DNA from: Ktedonobacterales bacterium
GTDB taxonomy: Bacteria > Chloroflexota > Ktedonobacteria > Ktedonobacterales > DATBGS01
Length of the DNA stretch: 64,000 nucleotides
Assembly (NCBI GenBank): GCA_036557285.1
Contig: DATBHW010000057.1
Location: forward strand, 1 to 64,000
Direction: 5' to 3'
The position numbers and the translations under genes are program-made. Below, one piece after another: positions 42,565 through 51,631 of this stretch. The notes under the pieces are model-generated. The model was not told where the DNA came from and ran no database searches. It saw only the letters and a list, made by a program, of their open reading frames with translations. Position 1 is the stretch's first letter; the number at the start of each line of letters is the position of its first letter.

Positions 42565-43641
42565 ATGAATGACAAGATACTACCAGATACTGCTCCTCCC
42601 TCTCTAGCGGACCGCTATGCTCGCCAGACGCTCTTCGCTGGCATTGGCCGCGAAGGCCAGGGGCGCTTGCTCGCCTCGCGCGTGGCGATTATTGGCTGCG
42701 GCGCGCTGGGTACAGTGCTGGCAAATAACCTGGCGCGCGCCGGAGTCGGCCATGTGACGATTGCGGACCGCGATTTTATCGAGGCCAACAACCTCCAGCG
42801 TCAGGTACTCTTCGATGAAGATGATCTGGCGCGCAACCTGCCCAAAGCCATTGCCGCCAGCGCAAGGCTGCGGCGCATCAATTCTGAAATCGAGATTACG
42901 GCGCTGGCCGAAGACATCAACGTAGATAATATCGAGGCCATCGTTGCCAGCGTCGATCTGGTGATGGACGGTACGGATAATTTCGAGACGCGCTATCTGC
43001 TCAACGATGCCTGCGTCAAAGCGGGCAAGCCCTGGATTTACAGCGGCGTAATCGCCTCCTATGGCGTCACCATGAATATCCTGCCAGGCGATACGGCCTG
43101 CCTGCGCTGTGTCTTCCCGGAGATGCCCCTGCCCGGCACGACGCCCACCTGCGATACGGCTGGTGTCCTCAACGGCATCGTCGGCGCTGTCGCCTCGATT
43201 GCCTCCACCGAAGCCCTCAAAATCCTGCTGGGCCGGGCAGAAAAGATCAACCGCGCCATGCTCTGGATGGACCTCTGGGAAAATACGCAGGACCAGATGG
43301 AAATCCCGCGCATGCCCGACTGTCCTGTCTGCGGCCAGGGCCATTACGAATTTCTTGACGACGCCAGCGGCGGGCAGAGCGCGTCGCTCTGTGGGCGCAA
43401 CGCTGTGCAGGTGCGCCCGCCGCGTCGCGCCGACAATGGACACGACGCGCCAGCGATGAACTTTGCGCTGCTGGCTGAGCGGCTGCGCGAAGTGGGCGAA
43501 GTGAACTTCAACGACTTCCTGCTGCGCTTCCGCGTGGATGGCTACGAGTTCACCGTCTTTCCCGATGCCCGCGCGATCATCAAAGGCACCGACGATCAGG
43601 CTATCGCCCGCTCGCTCTACGCCCGCTATATCGGCGCGTAG
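42565..43641 (+). CDS. E1-like adenylyltransferase (ThiF/MoeB/HesA family)
   Basis: The Rossmann segment VAIIGCGALGTVLANNLARAG, the DRDFIEANNLQRQ motif and the DGTDNFETRYLLND segment define a ThiF/MoeB-type enzyme that adenylates the C-terminus of a ubiquitin-like sulfur carrier. The active-site Cys is in TPTCDTAGV, and Cys pairs CLRC and CPVC make the zinc site. A C-terminal region of about 90 residues is less conserved. No ThiS/MoaD partner is adjacent, so thiamine, molybdenum or other sulfur transfer cannot be decided. ATG 42565 is preferred over the in-frame ATG at 42436. Confidence 0.87.
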   Translation: MNDKILPDTAPPSLADRYARQTLFAGIGREGQGRLLASRVAIIGCGALGTVLANNLARAGVGHVTIADRDFIEANNLQRQVLFDEDDLARNLPKAIAASARLRRINSEIEITALAEDINVDNIEAIVASVDLVMDGTDNFETRYLLNDACVKAGKPWIYSGVIASYGVTMNILPGDTACLRCVFPEMPLPGTTPTCDTAGVLNGIVGAVASIASTEALKILLGRAEKINRAMLWMDLWENTQDQMEIPRMPDCPVCGQGHYEFLDDASGGQSASLCGRNAVQVRPPRRADNGHDAPAMNFALLAERLREVGEVNFNDFLLRFRVDGYEFTVFPDARAIIKGTDDQAIARSLYARYIGA

Positions 43642-43683
43642 CCGACTGCGCGTGACCCCAGCTAAACCGAAAGGCAGGATACG

Positions 43684-44265
43684 ATGGTTGCTGAACCGCA
43701 TCGAACAGCGATGAGCATCGAGGACTATCTGGCTCTTGATCGCAGCAGCAGCGAGGCCCGCTATGAGTTTATTGACGGCCACCCCTATCTGCTAGCCGGG
43801 GGAACCGCCGATCACGCCACCATCAGTTTCAATATGATGAGCGCCATCCATAGCCGCCTGAGCGACCCATGCCGTATCTATAACTCTGATTTGCGGGTCC
43901 GTCTATCCGAGACGCGCTATGTCTACCCGGATGCCTCGGTAAGCTGCGATCCGCGAGATCGCGGGCAGGCCGATACCATCCAGTATCCGCGCCTGGCAGT
44001 TGAAGTCCTCTCCCCCGGCACAGAAGCCTATGATCGGGGCAGGAAGTTTGGGTACTATCGCGCCTGCCCGACGCTGCAAGAATATGTCCTGGTGGACACG
44101 CAGCGCCAGGCGATAGAGGTCTATCGCCGCGAGACCGATAGCCTCTGGACGCTGCATCCCTTTGGGCCAGGCGATGAGGTGGAACTGGCAAGTTTGGGCG
44201 TGCGTTTTCCCGTTGCCGAGGCTTATCGAGACGTGGTGTTCTCAGAAGGGTCGGCAGAGGACTGA
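43684..44265 (+). CDS. Uma2-family (DUF820) putative nuclease
   Basis: The 193-residue protein belongs to the Uma2/DUF820 family, common in Cyanobacteria and Chloroflexota and structurally like restriction endonucleases. The family core is visible: MSIEDYLAL, RYEFIDGHPYLLAGG, YPDASVSCDP, VEVLSPGTEAYDRGRKFGYYR with Asp/Glu and Lys of the PD-(D/E)xK site, and EYVLVDTQRQAIEVYRR. Biological role is not established. It is a single gene, in the same direction as its neighbours; AAGGCAGG precedes the ATG. Confidence 0.9.
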   Translation: MVAEPHRTAMSIEDYLALDRSSSEARYEFIDGHPYLLAGGTADHATISFNMMSAIHSRLSDPCRIYNSDLRVRLSETRYVYPDASVSCDPRDRGQADTIQYPRLAVEVLSPGTEAYDRGRKFGYYRACPTLQEYVLVDTQRQAIEVYRRETDSLWTLHPFGPGDEVELASLGVRFPVAEAYRDVVFSEGSAED

Positions 44266-44301
44266 TCGAGGTATTGACAGCCATTGAACAGGAGGTTCTT
44301 T

Positions 44302-45294
44302 TTGACAGCATCTGACGCTTCTCTCGACAGACTCATCGAGGACTATCAAACCGCTATCGGCGCCGTGTGCGAGATCGCCGAAGCCTATTACCGTCTGGGC
44401 AAGCTGGATGCGGCTCTCACCGCCCTCCAAGCTGGCGCCCTGCTCCTGGAAGATGCAGCCGAAGAACAGAGGCTGGACGACAGCCGGGCAAAGCTGCTGC
44501 TTCAGCAAGGCAAGCTGCTCGTTACCAAAGGATTTTATGCCAACAGTGGCTATGAGGCTGCGGCCTCCACCTTGCTGCGCGCCCAGGGGCTGGCAACCTC
44601 CATCGGGGATGAGGGCGGCAGCGCAGACGCGCTTCAGCTCCTTGGGCAAGCGGCTTACAACAAGACGGTGCATGGCAGCGAAGGCGACTATACACAAGCC
44701 CTGGATTACTTTCAGCAAGCTCTGGCCCGGCGAGAGAAGCTGGAAGATCGGCGGGGTATTGCCGAGTCATTATTTTATATCGGCCTGATTCATGAACGCT
44801 GGCAGCAGCCGGGCGAAGCGGAAAGCTATTATACCAGAGCGCTGGCGATTGCCCAGGAGAGTGGCTACCAGATCGAGCAATCCTATGCCCTGCGCCATCT
44901 GGCGGGTCTCGCTCAGGAAGCGGGCGATCTTGAGAAGACGCTGACCCTGTTTACAGAATCGCTGACCTTGCGGGAAGGCGCCGGTTACAAAATCCTGCTC
45001 CCGCTCTCCCACATTGCCGTTGGTGATGTGCTCCTGGCGCAGCAGCATCTGCCCCAGGCGACAACGCATTACCAGGTGGCCTATGCCATCGCCCAGGAGC
45101 TGGATACGCCTGTCGCGCAAATGATCTGTATGCTCTCGCTTGGCGCCTTGTATCAACAGCAGCAGGAACTTGCTCAAGCGCGCTCGTATTTCGAGCAGGC
45201 ATACGATCAGGCAAAAGAGATAGATATGCAATGGGCAATGGGAGTCGCCTCCAGGGAATTGGAAGGAATTGCCAGGCTGGAGCACAACAGCTAG
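44302..45294 (+). CDS. Tetratricopeptide-repeat protein
   Basis: About 330 residues of paired helices, with clear TPR units such as LFYIGLIHERWQQPGEAESYYTRA-like repeats from residue 150 on and four or more further units to residue 310. TPR arrays bind other proteins. No other domain or signal peptide is seen. The start is TTG 44302, six bases after AGGAGG; the in-frame TTG at 44284 lies upstream of that site. mnmE follows after 15 bases, so the two are probably co-transcribed. Confidence 0.85.
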   Translation: MTASDASLDRLIEDYQTAIGAVCEIAEAYYRLGKLDAALTALQAGALLLEDAAEEQRLDDSRAKLLLQQGKLLVTKGFYANSGYEAAASTLLRAQGLATSIGDEGGSADALQLLGQAAYNKTVHGSEGDYTQALDYFQQALARREKLEDRRGIAESLFYIGLIHERWQQPGEAESYYTRALAIAQESGYQIEQSYALRHLAGLAQEAGDLEKTLTLFTESLTLREGAGYKILLPLSHIAVGDVLLAQQHLPQATTHYQVAYAIAQELDTPVAQMICMLSLGALYQQQQELAQARSYFEQAYDQAKEIDMQWAMGVASRELEGIARLEHNS

Positions 45295-45309
45295 CATCAT
45301 AGATTCATT

Positions 45310-46797
45310 ATGCAAACAAACGCCAACGATACGATTGCCGCCATTGCGACGCCCCCTGGCATCGGGGGCGTCGGCATCGTGCGCGTCAGCGGGCCAGAGG
45401 CGCTGGCGATTGCGCGGCGCATCTTCCGCCGCTCCGGCAAGCATCAGGACGCCGCCGATTGGCAGCCGGAATCACACCGGCTCTATTACGGTCATGCTAT
45501 TCAGCCGCGCACAGGCCAGACGCTGGATGAGGCGCTGCTGGCCTTTATGCGCGGCCCCCACAGCTATACCGCCGAAGATGTGGTCGAGATTCAAGGGCAT
45601 GGCGGGCCGCTCGTCTTGCGCCGCATATTGGACGCCGCGCTCAGTGAGGGCGCGCGGCTGGCAAATCCTGGCGAAATGACTTTGCGAGCCTTCCTCAATG
45701 GCCGCATCGATCTGGCTCAGGCCGAAGCAGTCATGGACGTGATCGGCGCGCGCACCGATGAGAGCCTGAGTCTGGCGCTGGCGCAACTGCGCGGGCGGCT
45801 TTCGGAGCAGGTCCAGGCGGCGCGCCAGGATACGCTGGGCGCGCTGGCGCAGATCGAGGCCAGCATTGATTTTCCCGATGATGTCTCCGCGCCAGAGCCT
45901 GAGCGTCTGCGGGCCAGCATCGAAGCCGCAGCGGGACGGGTGGCGCGGCTGCTGGCCGGGGCAGAACAGGGGCGTCTCTATCGAGAGGGGCTGCGCGTGG
46001 CGATCATCGGGCGGCCCAATGTCGGCAAGTCCAGCCTGCTCAACGCCCTGCTGCGCGCCGAGCGCGCCATCGTCACCCCTATTGCCGGAACGACCCGCGA
46101 CACCGTTGAGGAGTACGCCAACGTGCGCGGCATTCCTGTACAGTTGATTGATACGGCTGGCATCAACGAAACCAGCGATCCCATCGAGCAGATCGGCGTG
46201 CAGCGCAGCCGCGCCGCCGCGCGCGCCGCCGATCTGGTGCTGCTGGTGCTGGACGCCAGCGAACCCCTGAACGAACGGGACGAAGCGGTGAGCGCGGCGC
46301 TGCATGCCCTGGGCTTTGGCCGCAGCGACCCCGCGCTTCAGGATGAGGCGCGCGGCCATCCGGCGTCAGAGGCCGACGGCGCGCGCGCCGGGCGGCCAGT
46401 CATCGTCGTCCTCAACAAAAGCGACTTGCCGCAGCGGCTTGCGGAGAGAGAGGCGACGGTTCACTGGCCGGACGCGCCCGTCGTGCGCACCTCGATGATT
46501 ACGCAGGACGGACTGGAGGCGCTGGAGGAGCAGATGCGCGCCCAGGCGCTGGCCGGGCAGGTCAGACGCGCATCCGATGAAGAGGCGCTGGTCACAAACA
46601 CGCGCCACCGCGACGCCCTGCGCCGCACAGCAGAGCATCTCAGCGGGGCGCTGGAAACGCTTCAGCAAGGGCTGCCCTTCGATTTCGTCGCTATAGACCT
46701 GCATGGCGCGGCCAACGCGCTGGGCGAAATCACCGGCGAAACCGCCACCGAAGACCTGCTGGAGCGCATCTTCCACGATTTCTGCCTGGGGAAGTGA
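45310..46797 (+). CDS. mnmE: tRNA-modifying GTPase MnmE
   Basis: MnmE, with MnmG, makes the 5-carboxymethylaminomethyl group on U34 of some tRNAs. All parts are present: N-terminal folate-binding domain (AIATPPGIGGVGIVRVSG), helical domain, an inserted G domain with GRPNVGKSS, GTTRDT, DTAG and NKSD, and the C-terminal FCLGK, equivalent to the folate-reactive FC(I/L)GK motif. The 495-residue length is slightly above usual because of a loop rich in Ala and Arg before NKSD. MnmG is not in the window. A strong palindrome follows the stop. Confidence 0.97.
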   Translation: MQTNANDTIAAIATPPGIGGVGIVRVSGPEALAIARRIFRRSGKHQDAADWQPESHRLYYGHAIQPRTGQTLDEALLAFMRGPHSYTAEDVVEIQGHGGPLVLRRILDAALSEGARLANPGEMTLRAFLNGRIDLAQAEAVMDVIGARTDESLSLALAQLRGRLSEQVQAARQDTLGALAQIEASIDFPDDVSAPEPERLRASIEAAAGRVARLLAGAEQGRLYREGLRVAIIGRPNVGKSSLLNALLRAERAIVTPIAGTTRDTVEEYANVRGIPVQLIDTAGINETSDPIEQIGVQRSRAAARAADLVLLVLDASEPLNERDEAVSAALHALGFGRSDPALQDEARGHPASEADGARAGRPVIVVLNKSDLPQRLAEREATVHWPDAPVVRTSMITQDGLEALEEQMRAQALAGQVRRASDEEALVTNTRHRDALRRTAEHLSGALETLQQGLPFDFVAIDLHGAANALGEITGETATEDLLERIFHDFCLGK

Positions 46798-46829
46798 ACC
46801 ACATCCCCTGAATGCCAGCGGTTGTCACT

Positions 46830-46885
46830 TGTAGCGCCGCCTTCCAGGCGGCTAATAGTCGAGCCGCCTGGAAGGCGGCGCTACA
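46830..46885. terminator. Perfect 24-bp hairpin between convergent genes, module E
   Basis: TGTAGCGCCGCC... (46830-46853) and its exact complement (46862-46885) are separated by eight bases. It is the inner arm of the MITE-like family without the outer ends. It sits between the stops of mnmE and the convergent blaI-like gene and is likely to end both transcripts, though there is no T-run. Confidence 0.6.
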
Positions 46886-46895
46886 CAGAAAAGGC

Positions 46896-47333
46896 TCATG
46901 CGCCGTTACGCTGGGTCGCTTGCACGCGGGCCACCAGATGCTCCAGGCGCCTGCGCTGCTCAGGCGTCGCGTGGTCAATGCGATAGAGCAGGTGATCAAC
47001 TACCGGCTCAGGGAAGCTGTCAAGCAGGCTATCAACGATGCGCTGCATCGCGCGCGTCGTGAACTCGGCTTTGCTGGAGGCGGGGCGATAGACGTAAGCG
47101 TTATCAACCTTCTGGCGCGACAGCAGGCGCTTCTCAGAGAGGCGTTCCAGCACCGTCTTGATCGTGGAGTACGCCAGGGAGCGGCTGGTGTGTTGGAGGT
47201 GTTCATGGACGACGCGAGCAGTGCATTCCCCGCGTTCCCAGACGACCTCCATCACTTCGGCTTCCAGCTCGCCGAGCAGCTTCTGCATACCCTGCCGGTC
47301 GGGTCGAAAGGCCAATTTGATGTCCTGTGCCAT
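46896..47333 (-). CDS. BlaI/MecI/CopY-family transcriptional repressor
   Basis: The 145-residue protein shows the winged helix of this family (LGELEAEVMEVVWERGECTARVV, then STIKTVLERLSEKRLL) and a helical C-terminal dimer region. Members are inactivated by a membrane protease of the BlaR1 class or by copper; neither a BlaR1-type gene nor a CxC copper motif is adjacent. Target genes are unknown. ATG 47333 follows AGGGGA; an upstream in-frame start at 47387 is less likely. Confidence 0.88.
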   Translation of the reverse strand: MAQDIKLAFRPDRQGMQKLLGELEAEVMEVVWERGECTARVVHEHLQHTSRSLAYSTIKTVLERLSEKRLLSRQKVDNAYVYRPASSKAEFTTRAMQRIVDSLLDSFPEPVVDHLLYRIDHATPEQRRRLEHLVARVQATQRNGA

Positions 47334-47481
47334 AATCCCCTGGCTCCCTCTCTTAATTCGGCTGCCTATTTCAATCGCTGGCGCCACTCAACAGATACGC
47401 CGGGGCTGCCTACGTTTCTGGCGAGGCAGCTTGCAAGCGGGCATCCGTCCAGTAGCTCATTCGTTCTTTTCTCGTGGGGCG

Positions 47482-47510
47482 AGTATAGCATGGGAGCGGC
47501 AGAGAGTCAA
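47482..47510 (-). promoter_or_regulatory. Promoter of the blaI-like gene
   Basis: On the minus strand -35 TTGACT (47505-47510) and -10 TATACT (47482-47487) are exactly 17 bases apart, a near-consensus promoter. It leaves a leader of about 140 bases before the ATG at 47333, in which no further motif was recognised. Confidence 0.7.
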
Positions 47511-47539
47511 CTCTTCGGGCAGGGAGATAGGCCATTTTA

Positions 47540-48466
47540 CTAGCCAGCCAGACGGGCAATCTGCGCGGCCAGGCGCAAGAGCCGCTCGCGGTCATGCAGC
47601 GGCTCCAGCCAGCGGGCCGGAATAGCCGAGAGGCCATAGTGCGCGCCGGCCAGCGCGCCACAGACCACGCCGCCGGTATCGGCATCCCCGCCAAGGTTGA
47701 CGGCGGCGATCAGCGCCTCCTCAAAGCTTTCGGTGCGCACAAAGCACCAGAGGGCCAGGCGCAGCGTATCGTTGCTGAAGCCGCTGGGGCAGAGATCGGC
47801 GCGTTCGCCCGCGCCCGCAGTCTCAAAGAGGGCTGCCACCTCCGGGCAGGCCACCCGCACGCCATCAGCCGCACTGCGCAGCGCACCTGATGGCGGTCCT
47901 TCTTGAATCAGCGCGGCTATCGCCAGATTGAGCGCGGCGGCCCCATAGCGCGCGCGTTCGTCCCAATGGGTGATCAGCGCGCTATTCAGGCTATCTTCCA
48001 TGAGGCGTTCAGGGGTCCGGTAATCCAGCAAGGCTATCGGCGCGCAGCGCATGATCGCCCCATTCCCCGCCGTTCTGCCGCCCAGGTGGTCATGCGCCCA
48101 GCGGCCAGCGCGGTCCCAGCGTTCTCCGCTTGCCAGCGCGCGCATGGCAACGGAGATCGTATTGCCGACATCGCGGGGGCCGGATTGAAACCAGCGCAGA
48201 AAGCGTTCGGCTACATCGGCGGGATCAAAGCGTCCCTGAGAAAGAATGCTTTCAGCGATACAGACGGCCATCGCTGTATCGTCGGTCCACTCGCCCAGGC
48301 CCCAGCCGAGAAACCCACCGCCCAGCATATTGCGCACCGGCCCGCCGTAGTCGCGCAGAATCTCTTCAGCCCCCTTGAACTCCAGCGGCGCGCCCAGCGC
48401 GTCTCCCACCGCCAGCCCCAGCAGCACCCCCTGACAGCGATCAAGAGAGGGCAATGTTCCAGACAT
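47540..48466 (-). CDS. ADP-ribosylglycohydrolase (DraG/ARH family)
   Basis: The 308-residue all-helical enzyme has the two di-metal motifs of the family: GEWTDDTAMA near residue 60 and NLGGDADTGG near 260, with GLAVGDALGAPLE at the N-terminus. It removes ADP-ribose from proteins or small molecules. No ADP-ribosyltransferase or nitrogenase gene is nearby, so its target is unknown. It is preceded by the zinc-ribbon gene on the same strand with 35 bases between. Confidence 0.93.
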   Translation of the reverse strand: MSGTLPSLDRCQGVLLGLAVGDALGAPLEFKGAEEILRDYGGPVRNMLGGGFLGWGLGEWTDDTAMAVCIAESILSQGRFDPADVAERFLRWFQSGPRDVGNTISVAMRALASGERWDRAGRWAHDHLGGRTAGNGAIMRCAPIALLDYRTPERLMEDSLNSALITHWDERARYGAAALNLAIAALIQEGPPSGALRSAADGVRVACPEVAALFETAGAGERADLCPSGFSNDTLRLALWCFVRTESFEEALIAAVNLGGDADTGGVVCGALAGAHYGLSAIPARWLEPLHDRERLLRLAAQIARLAG

Positions 48467-48501
48467 ACCTGTTCCTCAGCAGTGGAGCGCCGCCCCTCAA
48501 A

Positions 48502-49302
48502 TCATGCCCCCTGGCTCAATGTGCATGCCTGCTGTATCTGCGGGGCGAGATTCTTCAGCGGCGCCAGAATAATGAGCAGCAGCGAGCCTCTGGCTGGCGG
48601 ATCAAAAACAAACTCACCTTCTTTCACCGACTGCTGGCTGCCTCTGATCAACGTAACAGTGGAAGCTTTGCAGCCCAGAACGGCGTCACTTTCTGTTCCC
48701 TGGACGGCAGAGGGCAAAGTCCAACCGTACTCCGAGTTAGTCAGTCTCTGTTGATAAAAGGTGGCAATCTGCGCAGGGGTCTGGCTATCCACGGTGTACA
48801 CCCACTCCTCGGAGCCTGGGCCGGTGGTGCCGCTAGCGGAGCGGTCCAGATGCTTGAGAAACGTGATGCCACAGGGCAGCGGAATATCCTGGCGCAGTTC
48901 ATTGCGCTGTTGGACAGCGCACAGACTCGGATAGTAAAAGATGGCGAAGGCGCTGACACCCACCACCAGCAGCAGCAGGAAAAATACCACCATCAGCGCC
49001 CACAGCGAGCGCCAGAAGGGGCGTTTGGGCGGCGGTTCATCGGCGTAACCGGCTGAATAGGCTTGATAGGACTGGCCGCGCCGCGCATGCGCGAAGGGGT
49101 CTCCGGGCTGCGGCGCAGCCCCATAAGGCTGCTGAGCCGCGTTAGACTGGCTCTGCGGCTGATTGCCAGCAGCAACAGATGAGCGCCAGAACGGGTCTTG
49201 CGCCACTTCCTGGGTCAGCCCACAGCTACGGCAAACGCGCGCTGTGATAGGAAATGGCGTGCCGCAGCGGGGACACGGTGGAGCCGAAGGATCAGAACCC
49301 AT
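48502..49302 (-). CDS. Zinc-ribbon membrane protein of unknown function
   Basis: The N-terminus is a zinc ribbon (CPRCG and CRSCG within the first 30 residues) followed by a Gln/Pro-rich linker, one membrane helix near 104-128 and an outer domain of about 140 residues with four Cys that could form two disulfides. This layout is common in Chloroflexota and Actinobacteria but I know of no function. ATG 49302 follows GAGGGA; a GTG lies two codons upstream. Confidence 0.8.
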   Translation of the reverse strand: MGSDPSAPPCPRCGTPFPITARVCRSCGLTQEVAQDPFWRSSVAAGNQPQSQSNAAQQPYGAAPQPGDPFAHARRGQSYQAYSAGYADEPPPKRPFWRSLWALMVVFFLLLLVVGVSAFAIFYYPSLCAVQQRNELRQDIPLPCGITFLKHLDRSASGTTGPGSEEWVYTVDSQTPAQIATFYQQRLTNSEYGWTLPSAVQGTESDAVLGCKASTVTLIRGSQQSVKEGEFVFDPPARGSLLLIILAPLKNLAPQIQQACTLSQGA

Positions 49303-49412
49303 ACACACACTCCCTCATCGCCCGCTCTGCCAGAGCGCGCAGAGCGGCGAACAGGATGCTCAAGCGCCTGGGCAGGTGTCGTGGGCCGACAGGTCAGAGC
49401 CAGGCTTCGCCT

Positions 49413-49435
49413 ATTATAGCCGATTTGAGCCAGCA
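49413..49435 (-). promoter_or_regulatory. Promoter of the zinc-ribbon gene
   Basis: On the minus strand a consensus -10 TATAAT (49413-49418) is preceded by a weak TTTGCA or TTGCAT about 16-17 bases upstream. Confidence 0.45.
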
Positions 49436-49458
49436 TGCAAAGCAGGGCAAGCCGCGCG

Positions 49459-50223
49459 TTAGCGATCAAAAAAAGGCGCAATCCACTCCACCGCATCCAC
49501 AATCATGGGTACTGTAATCATATGCGAGACCTCATACCATTTGAGCGCCAGCCGATCTGGATGATCCTGATAGAACGGCAGGGCCGTGTCATAGATGCGC
49601 TGCGACGCCTGGGGCGAAACCATATCATCCTGGCGACCATGAATCAGCAGCAGTGGGCGCGGAGCATAGTTCGCCAGGTCGTGGGCCAGGTCTTGCGCAG
49701 CAGCCCAGCGCCGAAGCTCTTCGCCCGGCGGGGGCAGCCCCGGCAAGCGCAGCAGCAACAGGTCTTGGGGCGAGGCTCCGGCCAGCGAGACTACCGCCGC
49801 CACGCGCGCATCACGCAGGCCCGTCATCAAAGCGATCCCCGCGCCCATTGAAAAGCCGCCAACGGAGATGGCGTCAGAGCGCACATCCGGGCGCGCGCTG
49901 AGATAATCCAGGCAGGCTTTCATATCATCGGCGCTGCGAATCACTGTCTCGGCAATAAAATCGGCGCTCAGGGTATTCAGATAGCTGGGGCCGTGCAAGG
50001 GCATGCGCTCGCCATGCCCCCAGGCATCAGGAAGCAGCGCCATAAAGCCGCGCTCGGCCAGATATTCGCCCAGCGGCAGCAGATCGGTTTTATCCGCCCC
50101 ATAGCCATGCTGAATAACAGCGGCGGGCTGGGGGCCGTCGGCGCGAGGCCGAATAAGCATCGCGGGAACTTCATTGGGTCCAACGGCAATTTCTTCTGCC
50201 GGGGTAATTGCATAGCGTGCCAC
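49459..50223 (-). CDS. Alpha/beta hydrolase (dienelactone hydrolase-like)
   Basis: A 254-residue alpha/beta hydrolase with nucleophile elbow GGFSMGAG (Ser near 144), Asp in HGRQDDMVS near 205 and His in SHMIT near 235. The N-terminal HGYGADKTDLLPLGEYLAERG matches peptidase S9/dienelactone-type esterases. There is no signal peptide. Substrate is unknown. AGGA lies before the ATG at 50223. Confidence 0.87.
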   Translation of the reverse strand: MARYAITPAEEIAVGPNEVPAMLIRPRADGPQPAAVIQHGYGADKTDLLPLGEYLAERGFMALLPDAWGHGERMPLHGPSYLNTLSADFIAETVIRSADDMKACLDYLSARPDVRSDAISVGGFSMGAGIALMTGLRDARVAAVVSLAGASPQDLLLLRLPGLPPPGEELRRWAAAQDLAHDLANYAPRPLLLIHGRQDDMVSPQASQRIYDTALPFYQDHPDRLALKWYEVSHMITVPMIVDAVEWIAPFFDR

Positions 50224-50377
50224 AAACAGTCCTTTCAGGAAAAGGGGGCTTCTGCTTGCGCCCTCTGGCGCAGCGTTTTTCAGTAGTTATTACGATGCTT
50301 CAGGTAGCAGGGTTAGCAAAGGGCTGGTGGTTTTATAGTTCCAAACCAATAGCGAACTACTGATTGGTTGGTACGGT

Positions 50378-51631
50378 TCACGCCGCCCCCAGCACACAGG
50401 GCTGGACTGACCAGGCAAGCGTTAACCATACGGGCGCAACTACAAGCGCCTCTATCCCCTTGCTAAAAGCGTCAGGGAGTGCTTTCCGCAAGATGTTGTA
50501 CGCCCCGTTCACATCCGCATTCAGGCAGCGCCCATCCTTGGCACGATACAGGCCCCGCTTGATGCGCTTGCCGCTAAATACCGACGGCTCCTTGCGCGTG
50601 GGGTCGTAGGTGGGGATGGGGTCGCTGTCTAAGAAGTTGGTCCGGCTCGTGTAGCTTTCCTCTTGCAGCACAAAGCGAATGCCTGCCAGCTTTGCTTTGT
50701 ATTCCAGCATGGCGATAAAGCGGGCATGGGGCAATCCAACAAAGTGCTGATTGGTGACCCGGCCTAACTCCGCTTCCTGTTTCCAGCCAGGGTTTTTGCC
50801 CACCACCAGCGTGCCTATCCCCTCCGCTACCAGCAGGGCAATGATCGCCTTGCTCGCGGTGTGCAGGTAGTGATTGATACGGCGCGTGCGTTTGGCGGTG
50901 AAGCGCTCCATGCGGGCCGTTGTACCCGTCGTGCCTAATGCCTCTTGCAGTTCCGCTCTGCGCTTGTTGTAGAACTGGTTGGTAGACTTGATCGGACGCC
51001 CGTTAACAAGCCGGGGCACAAAGCCCTTCTTGTTTGAGGTTAGCGCCGCGAGATTGTCTACGCCAATATCTACCGCTGCGGAGAGGGAAGGATTGCCAGA
51101 TGGGGCCGCTTCCTGACATTCGTAGACCACTTCGACCACATAGAAGCCGATACGGGGCACGATGCGGACTTGGGCGATATGGGCGGCCCGCGTTTGCACT
51201 GTGATAGGCAGCATGGATGGCTGAATCAGCCCACGCTTCAAGCCGGGCCGGGAAAGCGCCTGAATCGTGTAGACCAGGGCGTACCGCCCATCGGTCTTGT
51301 GCTTATAGTGCGGCATTTTCGGGTGCTTGCGAAACTTGGACGGGTCTTCCCGGTAGGCTTCACAGGCAGCAAAGTAGCTCTGCCAGTTCTTATCCAGCAA
51401 GCGAAGCACCTGCTGAGCGACTTTGGCAGGCAAGGCTTTGTATGCCTCATGGCCCTTCATCTGATGATACACCGTCTCAAACGGCAGATAGCGGTGCTCA
51501 AAGATGAAGGACTGCCGGACCAGATACAGCGCGGCATTGTAGAGATTCTTCGCTGCAAAGGCTGCCACGTCAATGGGGGCAAAGCGGGGGTCCGAACGTT
51601 TGATGCTGTGCTGCTCAGTCCGTTGCATCAT
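50378..51631 (-). CDS. tnpB: TnpB RNA-guided nuclease, IS607 type
   Basis: The 417-residue protein matches IS607-type TnpB: the RuvC Asp in AAVDIGVDNLAAL, the VVGKNPGWKQEAELG and PHARFIAMLEYKA blocks, EESYTSRTNFLD, and the final Asp in NADVNGAYNILRK. The zinc-finger cysteines of IS605-type TnpB are absent, as in many IS607 relatives. The ATG at 51631 lies inside the end of tnpA, a 17-base overlap, so translation is probably coupled. Catalytic residues look intact. Confidence 0.88.
   Translation of the reverse strand: MMQRTEQHSIKRSDPRFAPIDVAAFAAKNLYNAALYLVRQSFIFEHRYLPFETVYHQMKGHEAYKALPAKVAQQVLRLLDKNWQSYFAACEAYREDPSKFRKHPKMPHYKHKTDGRYALVYTIQALSRPGLKRGLIQPSMLPITVQTRAAHIAQVRIVPRIGFYVVEVVYECQEAAPSGNPSLSAAVDIGVDNLAALTSNKKGFVPRLVNGRPIKSTNQFYNKRRAELQEALGTTGTTARMERFTAKRTRRINHYLHTASKAIIALLVAEGIGTLVVGKNPGWKQEAELGRVTNQHFVGLPHARFIAMLEYKAKLAGIRFVLQEESYTSRTNFLDSDPIPTYDPTRKEPSVFSGKRIKRGLYRAKDGRCLNADVNGAYNILRKALPDAFSKGIEALVVAPVWLTLAWSVQPCVLGAA

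Noticed and set aside
42604-43782. 392-codon frame antisense to the E1-like gene
   Set aside because: It is a shadow of a protein with clear ThiF-type motifs.
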